From: Hymenobacter puniceus
GTDB taxonomy: Bacteria > Bacteroidota > Bacteroidia > Cytophagales > Hymenobacteraceae
Assembly (NCBI RefSeq): GCF_014333525.1
Contig: NZ_JACSCX010000001.1
Span: 124,001-188,000 of the forward strand
Length of the DNA stretch: 64,000 nt
Direction: 5' to 3'
Shown piece by piece: positions 44,601 through 52,921 of the stretch (the first letter of the stretch is position 1; each line of letters opens with the position of its first letter). The position numbers and the translations under genes are program-made. Below the pieces are notes generated by a model that ran no database searches, was not told the origin of the DNA, and saw nothing but the letters and a program-made list of their open reading frames with translations.

Positions 44601-45429
44601 TGCTGAAACCGCTGAGGCCGCCCGCATTCTGCCCCAGATTCACTTCCAGGGCCGCTCCCTGCACGTTTTTGTAAAAGCGCAGGAAGTAGTCGGGCTTGTT
44701 GCGCATCACCACGTCGCCGGCCGTCAGGTTCCAGCGCGGGCTGGTGAGCGTAATGAAAATCCGGTCGAATTCCTGCAACTGCTGGGTGTTGCCTTCGGGC
44801 TGGAAGGGCACGTTCTGGTCGCTGATAGCGGCCGTCAGGTTGATGTTGTCGGTGAGGCGGCCCTCAAGCTGTAGGTTCAGTGAGGAGTTGACAAACACAT
44901 TCTGGGCGTTTCCGAAGCTGATGCCGCGCGCCAGGTTGCCGGTTTTGTTGATGCCCGGCGTGCTCAGAATCTGCTCTTTCACCGTGAAATCTTCCTGCCC
45001 GAACGTGCGGCGCGGGAAGTTCAGGCTATCCAGCAAACTGCGCGGCCGCCGAAACGCCGGCGCCGCCAGCCGCAGCGGCAGCACCCGGTAGCACACCAGC
45101 ACCGAGTCGAGGCCGGGCACCGTAATATCCGGCTGGCCGGGCTCGGGACTGGGAAGCCGGCGGCCGGGCTCCACGTAGCGGTACCGGTCCTGGTGGGCAT
45201 CATAGGCCACAGCTCGGCCTTTGATGCTCACGGAAGTAGGCACCACGGTCAGCGTATCAATCAGCGTGAAATCCGTGGTGTCGCGGCCCGGCAACAGGCG
45301 CACCCATACGCAGCGGCGCGTGTTGGGCGGTGTTTCCGGCCGCTGCTGGGCCCACGCGCTACTCCCGGCCAGCCCACACGCCAGCAGCAGGCAAAGGCGC
45401 AGGAAACAGAGCGGAAAGCTGCTACTCAT
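41650..45429 (-). CDS. large outer-membrane beta-barrel-like protein
   Basis: The 1259-residue product has a signal peptide ending SSAWAQ and a long body of alternating beta strands with many Arg, Asn, Tyr and Phe residues. It ends in a terminal Phe (QVSVLF), the usual outer-membrane barrel signal. A conserved-looking block near residues 160-260 reads NLARGISFGNAQNVFVNSSL, then NINLTAAISDQNVPFQPEG and TLTSPRWNLTAGDVVM. This block is reminiscent of SprA-type giant translocon proteins, but the protein is only half as long as SprA. I cannot assign a family. The start at 45429 begins the signal peptide. It lies 99 bp downstream of the histidine kinase gene, probably cotranscribed. Confidence 0.75.
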   Translation of the reverse strand: MSSSFPLCFLRLCLLLACGLAGSSAWAQQRPETPPNTRRCVWVRLLPGRDTTDFTLIDTLTVVPTSVSIKGRAVAYDAHQDRYRYVEPGRRLPSPEPGQPDITVPGLDSVLVCYRVLPLRLAAPAFRRPRSLLDSLNFPRRTFGQEDFTVKEQILSTPGINKTGNLARGISFGNAQNVFVNSSLNLQLEGRLTDNINLTAAISDQNVPFQPEGNTQQLQEFDRIFITLTSPRWNLTAGDVVMRNKPDYFLRFYKNVQGAALEVNLGQNAGGLSGFSTPQLTPLSSYPGVGSGSYTTTTITNGGQQGATTAPSATLPPVGLGVPQAAGTTVANETRSRFGPIRSSTTVAGGVAKGKFASIDVAPIENVQGPYRLRGPNGEQFIIVLANSERVYLDGRLLTRGFDNDYIIDYNQAEVTFSPQHLITRNSRIKIDFEYSDFNYARSLYHASHYQQVGRLNVHANFYREADNPDNSPNLQLDSVDRQRLRDLPDNVAQASTPGGGSPVAYTRTQVLYNRETRTINNLPVEVFTYPADSTRDVYNVRFTEVGVGNGDYNLSTRFPGANGRVFEFVAPVAGVRQGRYAPIRLLPAPLLKQIVSSGASFQLDSTATVFVDLAVSELDLNRFSPASDKGQAMRVGYAVQDRRLPNMGFLRDYRFRSALDYEYTSSRFAPVDRFRDIEFDRNWSTASTVQGNATRREAHADNILNFAVGAAKDGNNAVNYRLSRRFRSGEVSGLQHWLDAARQIGDVQLRGSLFLLNSQAGRKDSRWARGEAAARYVGAPIVPGYAYRFDKNRVVLPTGDSVTSANYFDEHNVFLQSQDSARTRFRADYTFRRDQTPNLEQTAIQPRSTAQTWQGTMATRLGKSQDLAVLATYRDLAVRDSARQRNVLAKIDWNASFLQNQIRSELSYQVATGRELKRDYAFVAVPNGQGTHYYGGDTNGNNTEDRDEFLEAQTSDAVYRTHIKVYLPTDDYILAFTNRFSYRLTTSAPRTWRDAGGWRAAAARFSAISTVTLDRRTTDNSLSSRLNPFAFQTEDSLLLSLNKLLRNTLYFNRSNPIFGAEMTVQQTQQKVLLTQGSDIRNLAAQSLLLRRTLAQSFTGRLNLSRTIRQNSSTYLETRNFRVLAYELAPEISYQPNGTFRFTGTYLRTDKNNVAPINDANKARGIFDELGIETRISQVSKRTITATTRYVRINFDGTQDSVVGLEILNALRPGSNFTWNLNAEQRLSNGLNLSVAYDGRKANGIGAVHTGRMQVSVLF

Positions 45430-45528
45430 AGAGGGGATATACACGCCGGCGGGTCGCCGGTAGCTCAACGTAAAAACCGGGCGGATTCGTGCGGGTTACC
45501 GGGATGCTCTGTTTTGTTGCGCGCTACC

Positions 45529-48500
45529 TCAACCGGCCAGCGGCAACTCAATATAAAATGTGGTGCCGGTGCCTTCTTCAGTTTCAAACCAGACGCTGCC
45601 GCCGGCGCTTTCGATGCCACGGCGCGCCACGGCCAGCCCGATGCCGGAGCCCGTAGCCTTGGTGGTAAAATTGGGAATGAAGATTTTTTCGCGCACCTCG
45701 TCGGAAATGCCGGCGCCGTTGTCTTGAATGCTAATCTGCACCCGTTTGCCGGTGGGCACGCTCAGCCGGGCCGAAATCTGCGCGGGGCGACCTTCCGGCA
45801 CTGCCTGCAGGGCATTGATGAGCAGGTTGTTGAACGTGCGCACCAGCAAGTTTTCGTCGGCAAATACCAGCACCGGCGCGTCCTCGGCGGGCAATTCCAG
45901 CTTTATGTGGGCATCGGGGCGGCTGCCTTGGTGCAGCTCCACGCAGCGGCGCAGAATAGACGCTACATCGAGTCGCTCGGGCCGCATGGCGGGCAGGTTG
46001 GTGAAATTGCTGAACGAGGTGGCAATGTCCGTCAGCACGTCAATCTGGGTGATGAGCGTCTGTGAAACCTTGGCAATGAGCTCGTCGAGGTTGGGGCGCT
46101 GGTCTTGGATGGCGCGCTGCAGAAACTGCAGGCTCAGCTTCATGGGCGTGAGCGGGTTTTTGATTTCGTGAGCCACTTGCCGGGCCATTTCGCGCCAGGC
46201 GGCTTCTTTTTCCTGAGTGGCCAGCTCCAGCTTGCTTTCCTCCAGCTTGAGCAGCATGGCATTGTACTCGCGCACCAGCAGCCCAATTTCGTCGTCCGAC
46301 TGATAGTCGAGCATCTCATTCCGGTTGGTGAGCGTGGTTTGCCGGAGCTTCTGCGTGAGCAGCTTTAGCGGGTTGGTGAGCATGCGCGAGGCCACAAACG
46401 TGAGGACCAGAAACACGATGAACATGCCCGTGAAAATGTTGAGCAGCGTCGAAATCAGCTCTATCAGCTTGTTGTCCAGCTCTTTTTCAGAATCGAAGAA
46501 CGGAATACCCACGTAGCCCAGCACCCGCCCAGCCTGCCCGGCCTCGGTTTCGGCGGCCCGCAGCGGCAGATACAGCGAGTTGAACGACAACGAGCCAGCA
46601 CGCTCCAGCAGCAGCACCCGCGGCTGGGTGCGTTCTTTGAGCGAAGCCACGGCTTGCGGGTTCATGAGCGGCCCCAGTATCCCCGACTCGAACATGATGG
46701 GCTGGCTGCTGACGATAAGCTGGCCAGCGGCATCGTAGAGATTGAGGTCGGTTTCAGTAAGTGAGGCCACGTTGTCGGCCAGGGCCAGCAACGCGGGCCG
46801 GCCCATTGAATCGGTGAGCAGGGCGCGGTTTTGCAGCAGGTTGTCCTGCACGGTGCGGCCGCGCCGCTCATACGTGCGGCGCAGGTCGCGCTTATACGAC
46901 GACGTTACCTGGCTGGCCGTGGCAATGCTCACCAGCACCAGCGGCACCAGAATCCCGAAGTTGAGGAACAGCTGAATTTTGGTGCTGAAGTTGGTGCGCA
47001 GCACGGCCAGGTACTGGCCGCGCGCCAGCAGATACAGCGCCATACCCAGCAACCAGTAGAATGTGTGCAGCAAAAACAGGAACGAGAAGTTGGCCAGCCA
47101 ATCAGAAAAACTGTAGGTGGCGGTAGTTACCACCACGGTGCGGTGCTGAGTTTCGTCGCGCACGGCCAAGTGGTGGAAGCGGCCAACTACCAGGCCCGTG
47201 CGGTAGAGGCGCGGGTCGTTGTATTGCTGGCGGCGCAGGCGGTTCACGTAGTCGAAATCCCCTTCACTGTACACCAGCCGATCCTGCTCGTAGCCGGCGT
47301 AGCTCAGTTCGGCACCCAACCCGGGCTGAAAGAAATTCTGGTCGACCAGCAGCTCAGGCACCACGCTGTAGGTGGTCAGCTTCTTAAGCATAAGCTCCAG
47401 CAGCACCGTATTCGTGCCACGCCCTGTACTCGGCACGGCCACGAAATCAACGTAGCGCCGGGTGCTGAATGAGTTGCTGCCGCGCACCAGAAACAGGTTC
47501 ATCTGGTCGGTGCGGGTGGAGTTCTGCAGCAGCCGGCGCCGTACCTGCGAGAGAGTTTCGGCGCCCTGCCCCGCCCCAATGGGTCGGCCGGCGGCATCAA
47601 AAAACGACACGGCCACTTCGTATTTATCAAAATAGTCGCCGAGATAGTGCTTCAGGATTTTCTGGCGCACCACTTCCGGACTGGCGAACGGGCTGGCCAG
47701 CACCTTGCGAATCAGCGGGTCGGCCGCAATTTCGCGGGCCCGCTCGGTGAGCAGAAACTCGCCCTGCAGATCGTTGTCGGTCATCAGGTTGCCGGCCAGG
47801 TTCTGCTTGTTCTGCACCAGCTGCCGGTCGAAATGCTCGAACAGCGCCAGCGCCCCAATGGCGGCACTGATGCTGAGCATCAGGAAAATGAATAGGTACA
47901 CTTGGTAGGTGACCATGGCGGCCACACGCCGCAGCCCGGTCAGGCGCAGCAGCAGGAAAAACCACAGCGTAATGCCCACCAGTATCACCTGCACCTGCCC
48001 CAGCGCAATACCCACCGGCAGAAACAGCAGCGCCCCCAGCCCCAGCCCGAACACGCCTTCGCGCCCCTTGCTGGTGCCCAGCGTGGCACTAAACAGCTGC
48101 GACACCAGATAGAAGCCCACCAGATACGCGCTGGTGTGCAAGGCAATGGCCAGCGTCAGGAGTAACTTAAACCAAGACACCGAAATATCCTGGGTGACAT
48201 CGAGAATGACCTGCGAGTTATTGAAGCTGTTGGAGTAGAATTGGAACTGCAGCTCCAGCAGCACAAAAAACACCACGCCGGCCACCACACCCACCATCGT
48301 GCGGTCCGACTGCTTGGTAAGGCGCTCCACCCAGCGGTTGGGGTTGTAGTGCCGGAACAGCCGCAACCCGCAATACGCCGCCAATGCCAGCAGCAACGCA
48401 TTAATGAACAAGTCGCCGAGAGACGGTGACAGCCAGGATGCCGCGTACACTCGTGGGTCGAAGAACGGCAGTTCGATAAAGGAAAACGGCAAGCCCAAAT

Positions 48501-49278
48501 ACAGCAGCACGGCCCGCAGTAGCCCCAGCGGCACCAGCAAGGCGGCAGAACCAGCCAGCACCCGCCCCGCACTGAATAGTCGCCGGGCCCAAATCAGCCA
48601 GCCAGCCAGGTACACAAGCAGGCCCGCCACCAGCAAGGCCATCGGGATATACTTGCCGGTAATTGGGTTGGGCTGCAGTCGTTCCAGCGAAAACAAGTAG
48701 TTGCCTTGCTCGGAATACAGCGTGGGCAGCGCCGGCTGTTTTTCAGTAACCAGCCGCACATTGAGCCCCCGGAACAACGCTTTTTCCGAACCGTCACGCA
48801 GGTAACGGTTGCTGATGCCGTAGCTCTTTTCCAGCGGCACGTAGGTCAGCACCACATAAGGGCCCGACGCCTGCCGCAACGCCAGGTACCGCCCAAACTG
48901 CATATCCACCAGCTTTTCGCTGAAGCTCTGCCCAACATTCTCGGGCTGTGGCCGGGTGGTGTGGTCTGACCAATAGCGGAGCTGCCCGTTCTGGTACACA
49001 AAGCACGGATAAGTGGTACGCCCCACCAGCGTACCGAAGCGCAACTCACCTTGGGTGGCCTGAGTCAGCACTTGAGTGGCTTCCCGCTCGGCTCGTTGCT
49101 CGGCTTCCAGCACCAGCTTTTGCAGCCGCAATGCATCAGCACGCAGCAGCACAGCGGGCGTCTGGCTGTATCGGTTGCTGAGGTAGGCCCCCGCAAAACA
49201 AAGGAAAGCGACCAGCAGCAAAGCGGGCGGCAGGAATCGGGCGAACTTCAACAGGCGCAGGATTGAGCGGCAGCACAC
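45529..49278 (-). CDS. very large multi-pass sensor histidine kinase
   Basis: The roughly 1249-residue protein has an N-terminal membrane segment, an extracytoplasmic domain (about 35-220), a block of many membrane segments (about 225-500) and a second extracytoplasmic domain. Another pair of membrane segments, a third extracytoplasmic domain, a HAMP-like linker and a kinase core follow. His1037 in RQVAHEIKNPLTP is the phosphorylation site, followed by the N box NNLLINALQAV, G1 DNGAGISDE, F box FTTKATGSG and G2 GIGLAVARRG. It resembles NtrY-like kinases with an enlarged sensor. No response regulator is adjacent. The longest frame starts at a TTG (49317) inside a terminator palindrome, so the GTG at 49278 is preferred; a TTG at 49251 is also possible. 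Confidence 0.85.
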   Translation of the reverse strand: MCCRSILRLLKFARFLPPALLLVAFLCFAGAYLSNRYSQTPAVLLRADALRLQKLVLEAEQRAEREATQVLTQATQGELRFGTLVGRTTYPCFVYQNGQLRYWSDHTTRPQPENVGQSFSEKLVDMQFGRYLALRQASGPYVVLTYVPLEKSYGISNRYLRDGSEKALFRGLNVRLVTEKQPALPTLYSEQGNYLFSLERLQPNPITGKYIPMALLVAGLLVYLAGWLIWARRLFSAGRVLAGSAALLVPLGLLRAVLLYLGLPFSFIELPFFDPRVYAASWLSPSLGDLFINALLLALAAYCGLRLFRHYNPNRWVERLTKQSDRTMVGVVAGVVFFVLLELQFQFYSNSFNNSQVILDVTQDISVSWFKLLLTLAIALHTSAYLVGFYLVSQLFSATLGTSKGREGVFGLGLGALLFLPVGIALGQVQVILVGITLWFFLLLRLTGLRRVAAMVTYQVYLFIFLMLSISAAIGALALFEHFDRQLVQNKQNLAGNLMTDNDLQGEFLLTERAREIAADPLIRKVLASPFASPEVVRQKILKHYLGDYFDKYEVAVSFFDAAGRPIGAGQGAETLSQVRRRLLQNSTRTDQMNLFLVRGSNSFSTRRYVDFVAVPSTGRGTNTVLLELMLKKLTTYSVVPELLVDQNFFQPGLGAELSYAGYEQDRLVYSEGDFDYVNRLRRQQYNDPRLYRTGLVVGRFHHLAVRDETQHRTVVVTTATYSFSDWLANFSFLFLLHTFYWLLGMALYLLARGQYLAVLRTNFSTKIQLFLNFGILVPLVLVSIATASQVTSSYKRDLRRTYERRGRTVQDNLLQNRALLTDSMGRPALLALADNVASLTETDLNLYDAAGQLIVSSQPIMFESGILGPLMNPQAVASLKERTQPRVLLLERAGSLSFNSLYLPLRAAETEAGQAGRVLGYVGIPFFDSEKELDNKLIELISTLLNIFTGMFIVFLVLTFVASRMLTNPLKLLTQKLRQTTLTNRNEMLDYQSDDEIGLLVREYNAMLLKLEESKLELATQEKEAAWREMARQVAHEIKNPLTPMKLSLQFLQRAIQDQRPNLDELIAKVSQTLITQIDVLTDIATSFSNFTNLPAMRPERLDVASILRRCVELHQGSRPDAHIKLELPAEDAPVLVFADENLLVRTFNNLLINALQAVPEGRPAQISARLSVPTGKRVQISIQDNGAGISDEVREKIFIPNFTTKATGSGIGLAVARRGIESAGGSVWFETEEGTGTTFYIELPLAG

Positions 49279-49305
49279 GGCTCCGCAGAAGCCGCTACCA
49301 AACAA

Positions 49306-49329
49306 AAATGCCGCCAATTGGCGGCATTT
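49306..49329 (-). terminator. 24-bp perfect palindrome, terminator of the cytochrome oxidase series
   Basis: AAATGCCGCC-AATT-GGCGGCATTT is a perfect palindrome, followed on the minus strand by TTTGTTTG. It closes the minus-strand run of oxidase genes, 63 bp past the stop of the small membrane protein. Confidence 0.8.
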
Positions 49330-49392
49330 CCTAGCTGGCCCTCATTCAGGATGGCGTACCAGTATTTTTCAATTCGGCAGTCTTGGCAGTTA

Positions 49393-49650
49393 CTACCGGC
49401 GCGCCGGCTTCTTGGCTTTGGCGTTGCGATACCAGAAATAGCCGACAGCCCCCACCAACAGGTAAGGAATGGCTGCCATATACAGAATGCCTTTGTTGAG
49501 GCCCGAGAAGTCGTAGCCATCTTTCTCCGAACGGGCCGACTCCACCTGCGTTTTGCACATGGTGCATTGCGCGGCAACCTGGCGCGGCGTCAGGCAAAAC
49601 AACACGCCCAACAGAAGGGCAAAAACCGAGGTAACAAACAGCTTTTTCAT
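49393..49650 (-). CDS. small membrane protein at the end of the oxidase locus
   Basis: The 85-residue protein has a signal peptide or signal anchor (residues 1-27), then CTMCKTQVESARSEKDGYDF with a CxxC pair, a second membrane segment (GILYMAAIPYLLVGAVGYF) and a basic tail. Small proteins with this CxxC pattern and GLNKGILYMAAIPY-like segment seem to accompany Bacteroidota oxidase assembly genes. The two cysteines could bind copper or heme-related cofactors or form a disulfide, but this is inferred. It is 130 bp downstream of DUF420. Confidence 0.7.
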   Translation of the reverse strand: MKKLFVTSVFALLLGVLFCLTPRQVAAQCTMCKTQVESARSEKDGYDFSGLNKGILYMAAIPYLLVGAVGYFWYRNAKAKKPARR

Positions 49651-49782
49651 ACTCTTACCAACTGCGTTTACAGCGTAATGGTTTGGTGACGTGGCCGGAT
49701 AAGTGCGCCGGTTTTTTAGATTGTTGCGCGGGCTTCGTCAAATGGAGCTAGGTGCTAGCTATCGGCTACTCCAGCCACCTTC

Positions 49783-50337
49783 TTAGGTGTAGTAAGGCGA
49801 AATCATGAAGTACACAATCACACCCGTCACGGACACATACAGCCAGATTGGGTAGGTCCAGCGGGCAATGCGGCGGTGCTTCTGAAACTGCTCGGTGAGG
49901 GCAAAATAAAGCGTAAACAGCACCAGCGCCACTGTTACGGCCGCCAGTAAAATGTGCGTCAGCAGAATGAAGTAGTACACGCTCCGAATCAGCCCCTGGC
50001 CCCCAAATGTGGTGCTGGGCACCTGCGAGTGATACGCCACGTACGACACCAGAAACAACGAACCCATCAGGAACGCCAAGCCCATCATGGCGCGGTGCTT
50101 GGCCACATCCTTGCGCCGGATGAAATAGTAGCCAGCCATCAGCAGCAGCGCCGTCAGGGAATTCAATACGGCATTCACGGCCGGCAATGCCTTCACCTGC
50201 GCGCCCTCAATGCGGAACACGTTAGGAAAGTAATAGAGAACTGCCACGGCCACCGGAATGACTGCGCCAAGTACAGCAGCCAGCACTTTGAATTTGGTGT
50301 TACCACCAGCCGGAGCAGAAGGATTATTCGTGTTCAT
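49783..50337 (-). CDS. DUF420 (CtaM-like) membrane protein, oxidase assembly
   Basis: The 184-residue protein has five membrane segments typical of DUF420, with VNAVLNSLTALLLMAGYYFIRR, KHRAMMGLAF and HILLAAVTV. The Bacillus/Staphylococcus homologue CtaM is needed to mature heme-A oxidases, which fits this setting. It overlaps the end of the SCO gene by 14 bases, a sign of translational coupling. His residues in KHRAMM and FQKHRRIARW resemble quinone- or heme-facing positions in the family. Confidence 0.88.
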   Translation of the reverse strand: MNTNNPSAPAGGNTKFKVLAAVLGAVIPVAVAVLYYFPNVFRIEGAQVKALPAVNAVLNSLTALLLMAGYYFIRRKDVAKHRAMMGLAFLMGSLFLVSYVAYHSQVPSTTFGGQGLIRSVYYFILLTHILLAAVTVALVLFTLYFALTEQFQKHRRIARWTYPIWLYVSVTGVIVYFMISPYYT

Positions 50338-50989
50338 ACGTGTAGAGCAGCACGTCGATTTCCGTCATGAGGCGTTCAACGTCTTTGGGTTTGGTACCGT
50401 CGTAGATGCCGCGCACGCGGCGGGCACGATCTATCAGGTAGAGGTTCTGGCTGTGCTCAATGCCGGGCGTTTCGCCGCGGGGAGCCTCCAACCGAAACTC
50501 ATCGGTGATTAACCGGTAAAGCGCCGTTTTGTCACCGGTCAGAAAAAACCATTTACCAGCAATAGCGCCGTACTGCTCAGCGTAGCGTTCCAGTACGGCC
50601 GCTGAGTCGCGGGCCGGGTCTACGGTGAAGGACACGAGCTTTACCCGGGGGTCTTTACGGAACCGTTCCTGCACCCGGGCCATCTGGCTGTTCATGCGCG
50701 GGCAGGCTCCGGGGCAAGTGGTGTAGAAGAAGTTGGCCACATAGAGGCCGTTGGCTGCCACCTCGCGCTGCGTTACCACCCGGCCGGATTGCGACGTGAG
50801 TTGGAAATCAGCCAACTGGTGGAAAACAGTGTCGCGCCGCCACTTACCTTCCACCAAGGTCGAATCGACTTTGGTGGGCAGGTAAGTGGGCAGCGCGTAA
50901 CGGTTGGTGCCGAAGGTGTATAGAAACACGAAAGCCAGCACCGGGACCAACAGCAAGAGGCCCAACAACAGGACGTGTTTGGGCCTCAT
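50324..50989 (-). CDS. SCO1/SenC family copper chaperone
   Basis: The 221-residue protein has a membrane anchor (residues 6-26) and a thioredoxin-like domain with the copper-binding motif CPGACP (Cys92, Cys96) and the conserved His179 in GIEHSQ. SCO proteins deliver copper to, or reduce the cysteines of, the CuA site in oxidase subunit II. The gene lies 4 bp from subunit IV and overlaps DUF420, so it is clearly part of the oxidase operon. Confidence 0.92.
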   Translation of the reverse strand: MRPKHVLLLGLLLLVPVLAFVFLYTFGTNRYALPTYLPTKVDSTLVEGKWRRDTVFHQLADFQLTSQSGRVVTQREVAANGLYVANFFYTTCPGACPRMNSQMARVQERFRKDPRVKLVSFTVDPARDSAAVLERYAEQYGAIAGKWFFLTGDKTALYRLITDEFRLEAPRGETPGIEHSQNLYLIDRARRVRGIYDGTKPKDVERLMTEIDVLLYTYEHE

Positions 50990-50993
50990 GCAG

Positions 50994-51332
50994 TTAGTTG
51001 AATACGTTCCAGAACGAATTCTGGTAAGAACCCTCTGTTACCAAGGCAATCAGCAGCCAAACGAGCAGCGCCATTGGAATAAGGATGGTCCAGATCAGGG
51101 CTTTCACTTCATGCTTTAAGTGCATGAACTCAGCGACGATAAAGAACGCCTTGAAAATTGTGAGAACGATGAAGATAGAGTTGCGAAGTGTGCTCGGATC
51201 CATCAGGAATACGAACACGAACTCTAGAGCTGTGATACCAACCAGAATCCAGAAAGTCTTCCAGATCCAACCGGTATTTGGCTTGGCGATTTCGCCGGGA
51301 GCGGTAGGCTCAGTGCCTGCGTGGTTAGCCAT
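50994..51332 (-). CDS. cytochrome c oxidase subunit IV
   Basis: A 112-residue protein with three membrane segments and the bacterial subunit IV pattern (WKTFWILVGITALEFVFVF, then IVLTIFKAFFIVAEFMHLKHE and a final LLIALVTEG). It packs against subunits I and III and supports assembly of the catalytic core. It follows subunit III after a 90-bp gap with a hairpin, and is 4 bp from the SCO gene. Confidence 0.9.
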   Translation of the reverse strand: MANHAGTEPTAPGEIAKPNTGWIWKTFWILVGITALEFVFVFLMDPSTLRNSIFIVLTIFKAFFIVAEFMHLKHEVKALIWTILIPMALLVWLLIALVTEGSYQNSFWNVFN

Positions 51333-51364
51333 TGTCGTGAATGGTTGAAGTGTTGAATAGCTGC

Positions 51365-51414
51365 GTAGCTGAGCTACCTGAGAGTACCTGGTGTACCCTT
51401 CGTAGCTCAGCTGC
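51365..51414. repeat. inverted repeat between subunit III and subunit IV genes
   Basis: GTAGCTGAGCTAC (51365-51377) pairs with GTAGCTCAGCTGC (51402-51414) at 12 of 13 positions. There is no T-run, so an mRNA-processing or stability hairpin is more likely than a terminator. Confidence 0.55.
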
Positions 51415-51422
51415 CAAGCCGA

Positions 51423-52199
51423 TTAAACCAGATAGAAGAAGGTGAAGACAAACACCCACACCAGATCCACAAAGTGCCAGTATAGGCCAATCTTCTCGAC
51501 CATCTCGTAGTGGCCGCGCTTCTCAAACGTGCCGTTGGTGGTGGCAATAAACGACCATACCAACAGGCAAACCCCTGAGAATACGTGCGTGCCGTGAAAA
51601 CCGGTAATGAAGAAGAACAAGTCAGCAAACAGCACTGGGCCGTACTGGTTGACCGCTAGGTTGGCGCCATACACTGTGCTACCGTCCAGCATCTTTGTGC
51701 CTTCTTCGGTGCCGTGGATGAAGTGGCTCCACTCCCATGCCTGCGAGGCCAGGAAAGTTGCGCCGAACAGAATAGTCCAGAGCAGCCATTTCTGCACATC
51801 CTTTTTGTCCATGCGGTGACCAGCTTCTACGGCCAGCACCATCGTCACGGAACTGAAGATGAGAATCATCGTCATCAGGGCCACGAAGCCCAGCGGAACG
51901 TCCATGCCATGCAGGCCAGGAAAGCCGTTGAATACTTTGTCGGGCACCGGCCAGTACGCCGTCGAAAACTCGAATGCCTTGCCTGCAGCAGCATCAAAAG
52001 CTGGATAGCGGTGACGAATCAGGCCGTAGGTGGTCAGGAACGCGGCGAACGTGAAGGCGTCCGACAGCAGAAAGAACCACATCATCAGCTTGCCATAGCT
52101 GGCCTTGAAGGGCTCGTTGCCTCCGTCCCAGTTGCCGCTACGCGGCCGGTCGGCGGCGTTGGCAGTAGTGAGGGGCTGCGTCGTGGAAATCGTGGACAT
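51423..52199 (-). CDS. ctaE: cytochrome c oxidase subunit III
   Basis: The 258-residue protein is a heme-copper oxidase subunit III with about six membrane segments. Motifs include MMWFFLLSDAFTFAAFLTTY near the start, SQAWEWSHFI, the conserved FFITGFHGTHVFSG and a final YWHFVDLVWVFVF. An N-terminal extension of about 30 residues precedes the first membrane segment. It is one of two adjacent subunit III genes, 21 bp downstream of the shorter one. It stabilises the binuclear-centre subunit and the proton-uptake path. Confidence 0.93.
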   Translation of the reverse strand: MSTISTTQPLTTANAADRPRSGNWDGGNEPFKASYGKLMMWFFLLSDAFTFAAFLTTYGLIRHRYPAFDAAAGKAFEFSTAYWPVPDKVFNGFPGLHGMDVPLGFVALMTMILIFSSVTMVLAVEAGHRMDKKDVQKWLLWTILFGATFLASQAWEWSHFIHGTEEGTKMLDGSTVYGANLAVNQYGPVLFADLFFFITGFHGTHVFSGVCLLVWSFIATTNGTFEKRGHYEMVEKIGLYWHFVDLVWVFVFTFFYLV

Positions 52200-52220
52200 A
52201 TAGTGCGGGGTAAGACGAAA

Positions 52221-52808
52221 CTAGTGGTTCAAAAGTAGGAACAAATACAGGTACAACCAAAGCCCGCCCAGGAAGTGCCAGTAGATGGTACAGTTGGCAA
52301 TAGGCATCATTTGCCGCGAATGCACCTGATAGCGAAGGGTTTTCAGGTAGGTCTTGACCAGAAAAATCACGCCGGTGATGAGGTGAAATCCGTGGACGCC
52401 CATTAGTACATACACAAATGAGCCGGAAGGGTTGGCATCTACCCCACCAAAATAGGTACGGCCGGCAATCAAATCACCCCACGAGTACCACTGGCCCACC
52501 AGAAAGGCGAAGCCCAAAAGCACCGTCAGGCCCATGGCCAGCTTGGCACGGCCCAACTCGTCGCGCTTGGCCGAAGCGTAAGCCCACTGCATAGTAGCGC
52601 TGCTCAGCACAATCACAATGGTATTATAGAGCAGACTGATTGGCAAGTCGAACTCGCGCCAGTTGCCTTCCTCGCGGCGCACGATGAAGCCGCTGGTGAA
52701 GGCCGCGAACATCATGATGATACTAATGATCATCAAAATCAGCAACAGCCGCATCGGGTGCAGGCCGGAGCCGGGCTCTTTGGTTTCTAAAGATTCGGTG
52801 GTTTGCAT
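52221..52808 (-). CDS. second, short cytochrome c oxidase subunit III family protein
   Basis: A 195-residue member of the subunit III family with five membrane segments: HPMRLLLILMIISIIMMFAA at the start, VGQWYSWGDLI, the hallmark LMGVHGFHLITGVIF and TIYWHFLGGLWLYLYLFLL. It is shorter than the next gene and lacks its N-terminal extension. Pairs of subunit III genes are common in Bacteroidota oxidase loci; whether both enter one enzyme is not known from sequence. Confidence 0.9.
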   Translation of the reverse strand: MQTTESLETKEPGSGLHPMRLLLILMIISIIMMFAAFTSGFIVRREEGNWREFDLPISLLYNTIVIVLSSATMQWAYASAKRDELGRAKLAMGLTVLLGFAFLVGQWYSWGDLIAGRTYFGGVDANPSGSFVYVLMGVHGFHLITGVIFLVKTYLKTLRYQVHSRQMMPIANCTIYWHFLGGLWLYLYLFLLLNH

Positions 52809-52921
52809 GAGAGTTGGGGTTTGTTACTCGCTTTTGGGGGCAGTGGTTGCGGCGTATGTCAGGCAGCAGGCTGGCCCCATAGCTTCAACAAACAACCACG
52901 CAAAAGAGTCAACAAGCAACA

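Noticed and set aside
42874..44874. 666-residue open frame antisense to the outer-membrane protein gene
   Set aside because: Its composition (Val, His, Ala, Gln, Gly) is the typical mirror of a high-GC gene and it has no recognisable motif.
45529..49317. TTG at 49317 as start of the histidine kinase
   Set aside because: The codon lies within the loop of a perfect terminator palindrome of the upstream gene, so a later GTG is more likely.
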